The notes under the pieces are model-generated. The model worked only from the letters and a program-made list of their open reading frames with translations, was not told where the DNA came from and did no database searches. Shown here piece by piece: positions 59,589-64,000 of a DNA stretch of 64,000 nucleotides. The translations under genes and the position numbers were made by a program. Position 1 is the first letter of the stretch. Every line of letters begins with the position of its first letter. Source of the stretch: Phragmites australis (lineage: Eukaryota; Streptophyta; Magnoliopsida; Poales; Poaceae); contig NC_084927.1 in assembly GCF_958298935.1 (NCBI RefSeq), positions 27,540,001-27,604,000 of the forward strand, written 5' to 3'.

Positions 59589-60772
59589 TGGGGAGAGAGT
59601 GCTCGAGGAGGTGTATCCCTGGGCACCCAAGTATCCCGAGGACTCACCGAAGGAAGTTCCGGGAGAGAGTGCTCAGGGCTGCGTGCAGCAGCCCCCGAGC
59701 ACTTGGTTCCCCCTAGGATCCGTACAAGTGTGCCCGGGAGAGAGTGCTCGGGGAGGTGAACAGTACCCCCGAGCACTCGGTTCCCCGAGGACAAGAAAGG
59801 GCATTCTCGGGAAAGAGTGCTCGGGAGGTGAATAGTACCCCCGAGCACTCGGTACCCCGGCGACCCAGAAAGCCCCCTGTTGGAGGCCCCCGAGGGGCCC
59901 ACCGATGAGGTGTCAGCCAGTCAAAGGCCCGAGGCCGCATTTAAAGAGCGTGCGTGGCCTGTCACCTCCAACTGCTCCCGCCGCGCTCGGCGTCAGTTCC
60001 TGCCACGTTCTGGCAGAGAGGCGTGGGGTTATTAATTGCACGGGTCCCATCCCGTGCCATCCGGCCCGTCTCAGGATAACATCATGAGGGCCGAGACGTT
60101 CCGTCTGCCGCGCTGCTGTGGCAGGGGAACAAGACAGGGCGGTTACGCCGGGCCGCTCTGCGGCTGCCCGGTGGGCCCTCTCCACGGCACCCGTTGCCTG
60201 GCCATTTATGGTGACGGATGACCGGGCGTGTGCCATATTTTCCACCCCCAGTCACTTCGCCCAGAGGAAATGATGATGCCCTTTCCATTTATGGTGTCTT
60301 GAAACTCGTGCCCCCTCCCTCCCGTTCGGGGCACGTTGCTGCCGGCGGGTACTTAAAGCAGCCGGCGGCACAGAAGCAGGGATGGCAAAATGCATCTGGA
60401 ATAGATCCTTAAGCTCAGAAGAACACAGCGCAAGAGAAACACAGCTGAGAAGAGCAGCACGAGACAGGCTGAAGAACAAAGAGCCTCAGGCTCTAAGATA
60501 GATAAGCATTGTTGTAACCAGCAACATCCTTGAGGGACTTCCTCAGGGCATTTATAGTATCCATACAGGAGTAGGGTGTTACGCCCCCGTGCGGCCCGAA
60601 CCTGTCTAAATTTCGGTGCATTTACTTCTTTTTGCACTAGGCCACACCACCACCACCGGCCGTTGCATTCAATCCCATTTATTTCTCCGACGAACAGACT
60701 CAGGATCATCCCCCTGCCGAATCTCTAAAAGGGTCTCTCGGGATCCCTGCGACTGGAGTTAATCCTCCGACA
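59589..60772 (+). repeat. Element B 3' LTR, shortened at its start
   Basis: From GGAGAGAGTGCTCGAGGAGG onward it matches the 5' LTR, but the first about 110 bases, including the TGTCGGTG end, are missing. Another internal block of about 90 bases (after GAGGTGTA) is also gone. The right end CCTCCGACA is intact and is followed by AATGT. Confidence 0.88.
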
Positions 60773-60985
60773 AATGTGCCATTTCCCTACTCTTGTTACA
60801 TTCCGCATTTTACTTTTAGCATTTCCTTCATGCAAATTTCAATTCTGCACTTTACTTATGTTCTATATGCTTGCATGTTTGTGCTTATCATTCTAGCTTG
60901 CTAGGTCGTCTAGTTGCTTTTATTCATTCTAGGCTAAGGTTGCTCTTTATTCTAGAATTCGGTAGTTGGTATGCAACTTTGTGTG

Positions 60986-61210
60986 CTACTTCTCGCAGCC
61001 TAGGAATAACGGTGTTTTAGAGTTCTCTACCATACGCAGGAACTTTTGAAACTCTCTTGCATTAGGAAAGTTTCTCTCCCCATCGCGCAACATCTGCTCT
61101 AAATCATCAGCGTCGGCGTCGATCAACATCTGCTCTAGATCATCAGCACCGCCGTCGCTCAACATCTCCTCTAGAACATCATCGACCAATGTATCTTTGG
61201 CAGATGGCAT
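60986..61210 (-). pseudogene. CACTA-type protein fragment, copy 2
   Basis: The partner of 40806-41012 in the duplicated block. It retains DDLEQML repeats and continues further with EFQKFLRMVENSKTP, confirming the CACTA N-terminal reading. It is truncated at both sides. Confidence 0.6.
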
Positions 61211-61719
61211 ATCGGTGTATTCGTCAACCAGCGTGTCGGTGCATAAGTCTTCATCTTCTCTGCCAATGTATTGCCCTTCCTATACGATCTCAGCTTCACC
61301 GTGCTCGGTCCAATGGGTATAGCCAGGCGTAAAAGCCCTTAGCATGAAGTGAGAATGTGTTTGCTGGGTGGTGGAAAACTGCTTCTTGTTCTTGCAATTG
61401 ATATATGGACATCACATGTATTGATACTGTGTATTTGACTTGTGCGCCACGGCTGCTACCAGAAAATACTCCACATGTTCTTGTACTCTGCGCTCACATG
61501 GCTCGCATAGTGCATCCATCTTCTATCCATCTACAATTATATCATTATTGTAAATCGAAATTCATAACATCTAGAAGATTTTGCAATCACCAATAAATAA
61601 ATTACCTCATCATCTTCTACCGGCAATTGGCCCGGGTTGGAGGGGCCGCCTTTTGTATACTTTCACGTTCGCTTCCGATGATTATTTGTTGGTGTCATCC
61701 CTAAATTTTTTATTATTAT

Positions 61720-62270
61720 TCAACCCTTATGTAGGACTAATTAAGTAAAATGATAAAGAAATACGCTCATATATAAATTTTCTATACTGGAGCTTGCTAA
61801 TTAAATAAAATATAAAAAAATAATTATACCTTGCACATACCTAAATATGATGGCAAAATTTTCTAATTCATTAAAAATCAAAATAAATACACTCATACCT
61901 AAAGTTTTCATATTGGAGCATGCTAATTGATTAAAATATAAATGGAGCTTGCTACATACCTAAATATTATGGCTAATTTTTATAATTCATTAAAAATTAA
62001 CAATAAATATGCTCATACCTAAAGTTTCTATATTGGAGCTTGCTAATTAATTAAAATATAAAAAATATAATTGGAACTTGATATATACCTTAATATCATT
62101 GCTAAAAATTTTAATTCATTAAAAAAAATTAATATGCTCATGCCTAAAGTTTCTATATTGGAGCTTGCTAATTAATTAAAATATAAAAAATATAATTGGA
62201 GCTTACTATATACCTTAATTGTATGGCTAATTGTTCTAATTCATTAAAAATCAAAAATAAATATGCTTAT
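61720..62270. repeat. AT-rich tandem array, copy 2
   Basis: The same ~130-bp units as 41500-42080, in the same position of the duplicated block, with small indels. Confidence 0.75.
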
Positions 62271-63374
62271 ACATATAGCTAATGTAAATCAATAATAAAG
62301 ACACTTTCCACTATAAGCTACTAATTGAAGCTTACATATCATAAATGAGGTATAATTGCATCTACATTGTCTTCAAACATCATGGCCATAGATTTATCTG
62401 CATCATTTTAAAATCTAAAGCAATTTAGCAAATAAAATTCAACTAGAAATAGATTAGAGATAAAGTTACATATCTTGGAACACTTAAGGCATGAGGATTC
62501 CTCAAATTTTTGAAACCCCCAAGAAATAGGTGAGCAAAAATGGCCACCACCAAACAAGAAAACATAACTTCTCTCTGTTGTGCTCAGACTTAGAGAAGGA
62601 GATGACCACTTTTATATAGGCGAGATATCATTGTCGGCTAAAATCATCAGATAGCAGTGATGCCCTTATTTCACTGTCGGTCGGTGTCTTCAACCGGCAG
62701 TGATGATGGAGTTGGACATCACTGGCAGCTCAAACCATTGGCCGGCAATGATGACCCTTATCACTATCGTTCATAAGCTACGATGATTGATTCTTCCCGC
62801 ACGGTGTATGAACCGGCAATGCTACTCTATCATTTTACTTATTCGGATTGCTATATCTTGGATTACTTTCACGGGTGTTACGGATGGCAATGGTTCCAGT
62901 CGGGTGCGGGTTCAGCCAAAACCAGCCCACCACGAAACCCGAAAATCAAAGTCCAACCCGCGCTCGAATTGCTAATCAGGTTAAATTGTGCCCCTGCACC
63001 CGAACCTGGTGGGGACTTGAAACCTAGTGGGGACCCGTCTGGTCTTATCAAAGGAGGAGGCGGACGGACGACAGACGGGGCGGTGCGGTCATGCGTGGAG
63101 GGGGTGGCGGGGCGACGCCAGCATAGTCGAGCGCGGAGGGGCAACCAAGAGACGGCGGCATGACCGAGCGCAAAGGTTGTAGACCGGCAGAGGGGGCAGC
63201 GGCACGGAAGGGTGGACCAGCGGAGGGGCGTCACGGCCATTGGTGGTGCAAAGGGTAGTCAGATTGAGTAGGTTAGTGGTGGAGTGGGCTATTTGGTTAA
63301 TATTTCAAGGTGGAGAGTGAGTTGTTAGGCTAGAATTGTAACATGGGTCATGAGATTTTGTTTTGTTTCGGGTC

Positions 63375-63960
63375 CTGGTGAACATCACGGGTGAAAACTT
63401 AAACCCGGCCTCGATCCGTCAGCCCCACAATTTTACACCTGCACCCACCCTAACCTCATCAGCGTAGAACCCACCAGAAGCCTACACCAACCGAATTCAT
63501 TGTCATCCTAAAATAAGTAAAATACGTGTGTGCGGTTGCTAGTTTCTACAAATCCAACATAGGAACATACAAATCTATCGTACATCATATCAGATTATCA
63601 ATGAGGTGTGTGGATGCGATCGTTCCCATTTTCTACTGGCCAGCTAGCTTGTGTGGAAGTAGAAAGAGTCACAGGACATATCAACAACCATCACAAGCAT
63701 CGTTCGTCCCTGGTAAATATCACAGGTGAAAATTTAAACCCGATCTCAATCCGTCAAACCCACGGATATAATTTTATATCTGCACCCACCCTAACCTCAC
63801 TGGGCGTAGAACCCACCAGAGACCTACACCCACCAAATTCATTGTCATCCCTAAAATGTGTGAAATACATTTGTGCGGTTGCTAGTTTCGACAAATCCAA
63901 TATAGGAACATACAAATCTGTCGTGCACGGGGTTCAAAAAACCGCATACATGGATGGATG
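63375..63960. repeat. Partial tandem copy of the P450 upstream segment
   Basis: The sequence from CCTGGTGAACATCACGGGTG (63375) recurs from CCTGGTAAATATCACAGGTG (63711), a period of about 336 bp, up to about 63925. It is a third copy of the 43280-43500 sequence. After it the sequence diverges to the end of the window with nothing recognised. Confidence 0.8.
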
Positions 63961-64000
63961 AGGGACTCCGCTGACAACATCAGTAGATGACTTTTCTCTT

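Larger units (their letters stand above)
50487..60772 (+). mobile_element. Element B: Ty3/gypsy Tat-type LTR retrotransposon with internal deletion
   Basis: Flanked by a perfect AATGT target duplication (50482-50486 and 60773-60777). The order is 5' LTR, primer site, gag, protease, RT, RNase H, then directly the tail of a minus-strand antisense ORF, its promoter and a shortened 3' LTR. Integrase and the pol-to-antisense spacer present in element A are missing between about 56595 and the antisense tail. The 3' LTR lacks its beginning. It is more intact than A but not autonomous. Confidence 0.92.
60779..63710. repeat. Segmental duplication, copy 2
   Basis: This matches 40475-43627: E LTR tail, acidic CACTA ORF, AT-rich array, CACTA subterminal repeats, candidate MITE and P450 upstream sequence up to CATCGTTCGTCCC. 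Relative to copy 1 it lacks about 60 bp at the E LTR end and about 100 bp including the CACTA terminus. Element B inserted at its left edge. No P450 exon follows inside the window. Confidence 0.9.

Noticed and set aside
1..64000. CRISPR arrays, bacterial operons or phage genes
   Set aside because: Repeats found are LTRs, tandem units or MITEs. Spliced genes and retrotransposons show a plant nuclear origin.

Overview
This window looks like nuclear DNA of a grass, probably a panicoid. The signs are grass-type LTR retrotransposon families, GC-rich coding exons beside AT-rich repeats, a CYP71-type cytochrome P450 with spliceosomal introns, a CACTA element with a CACTACTACAG terminus, and Helitron and MITE remains. 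No bacterial, viral or organellar gene set is visible. Only one gene appears intact: a three-exon P450 at 43704-45669. Almost everything else is nested transposable elements.

Layout. 1-12476: right-hand part of a Ty3/gypsy Tat-type element (A). It holds broken pol, an antisense ORF and a 3' LTR, and is split by a 3.06 kb solo LTR (2404-5466) with a CCAAG target duplication. 12477-18796: a dead Ty1/copia element (C) whose 5' LTR was the target of A. 19500-19962: a Tourist-like MITE. 20070-23397: a short minus-strand LTR element (G, target duplication AGATA). G carries an exon-like fragment of a VAMP72 R-SNARE and a polypyrimidine-tract-binding-protein-like RRM. 23565-24500: a broken P450 related to the intact one. 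24764 to about 36138: a minus-strand Helitron, split by a gag-only LTR element (D, 28545-35179), which is itself split by a solo LTR (F, 31386-32991, target duplication AATAC). About 36232-40720: a SIRE/Maximus-like copia derivative (E). 40721-42722: a CACTA fragment. 43704-45669: the P450. 47781-48338: a hAT-like MITE with an 8-bp target duplication. 50487-60772: a second Tat-type element (B, target duplication AATGT) with an internal deletion that removed integrase. 60779-63710: a second copy of the 40475-43627 block (E LTR tail, CACTA fragment and P450 upstream region). This shows the P450 neighbourhood was segmentally duplicated. 63711-63960 is a further partial tandem copy.

How it fits together. 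The host locus is a P450 tandem cluster: one gene, one pseudogene, and one duplicated upstream region without its gene inside the window. It was expanded by local duplication and filled with retrotransposons. Nesting gives an order of events: C before A before the Tekay-like solo LTR; Helitron before D before F; E next to the CACTA fragment before the segmental duplication, and B after it. Functional statements rest on motif reading by eye. No alignment or database search was run.
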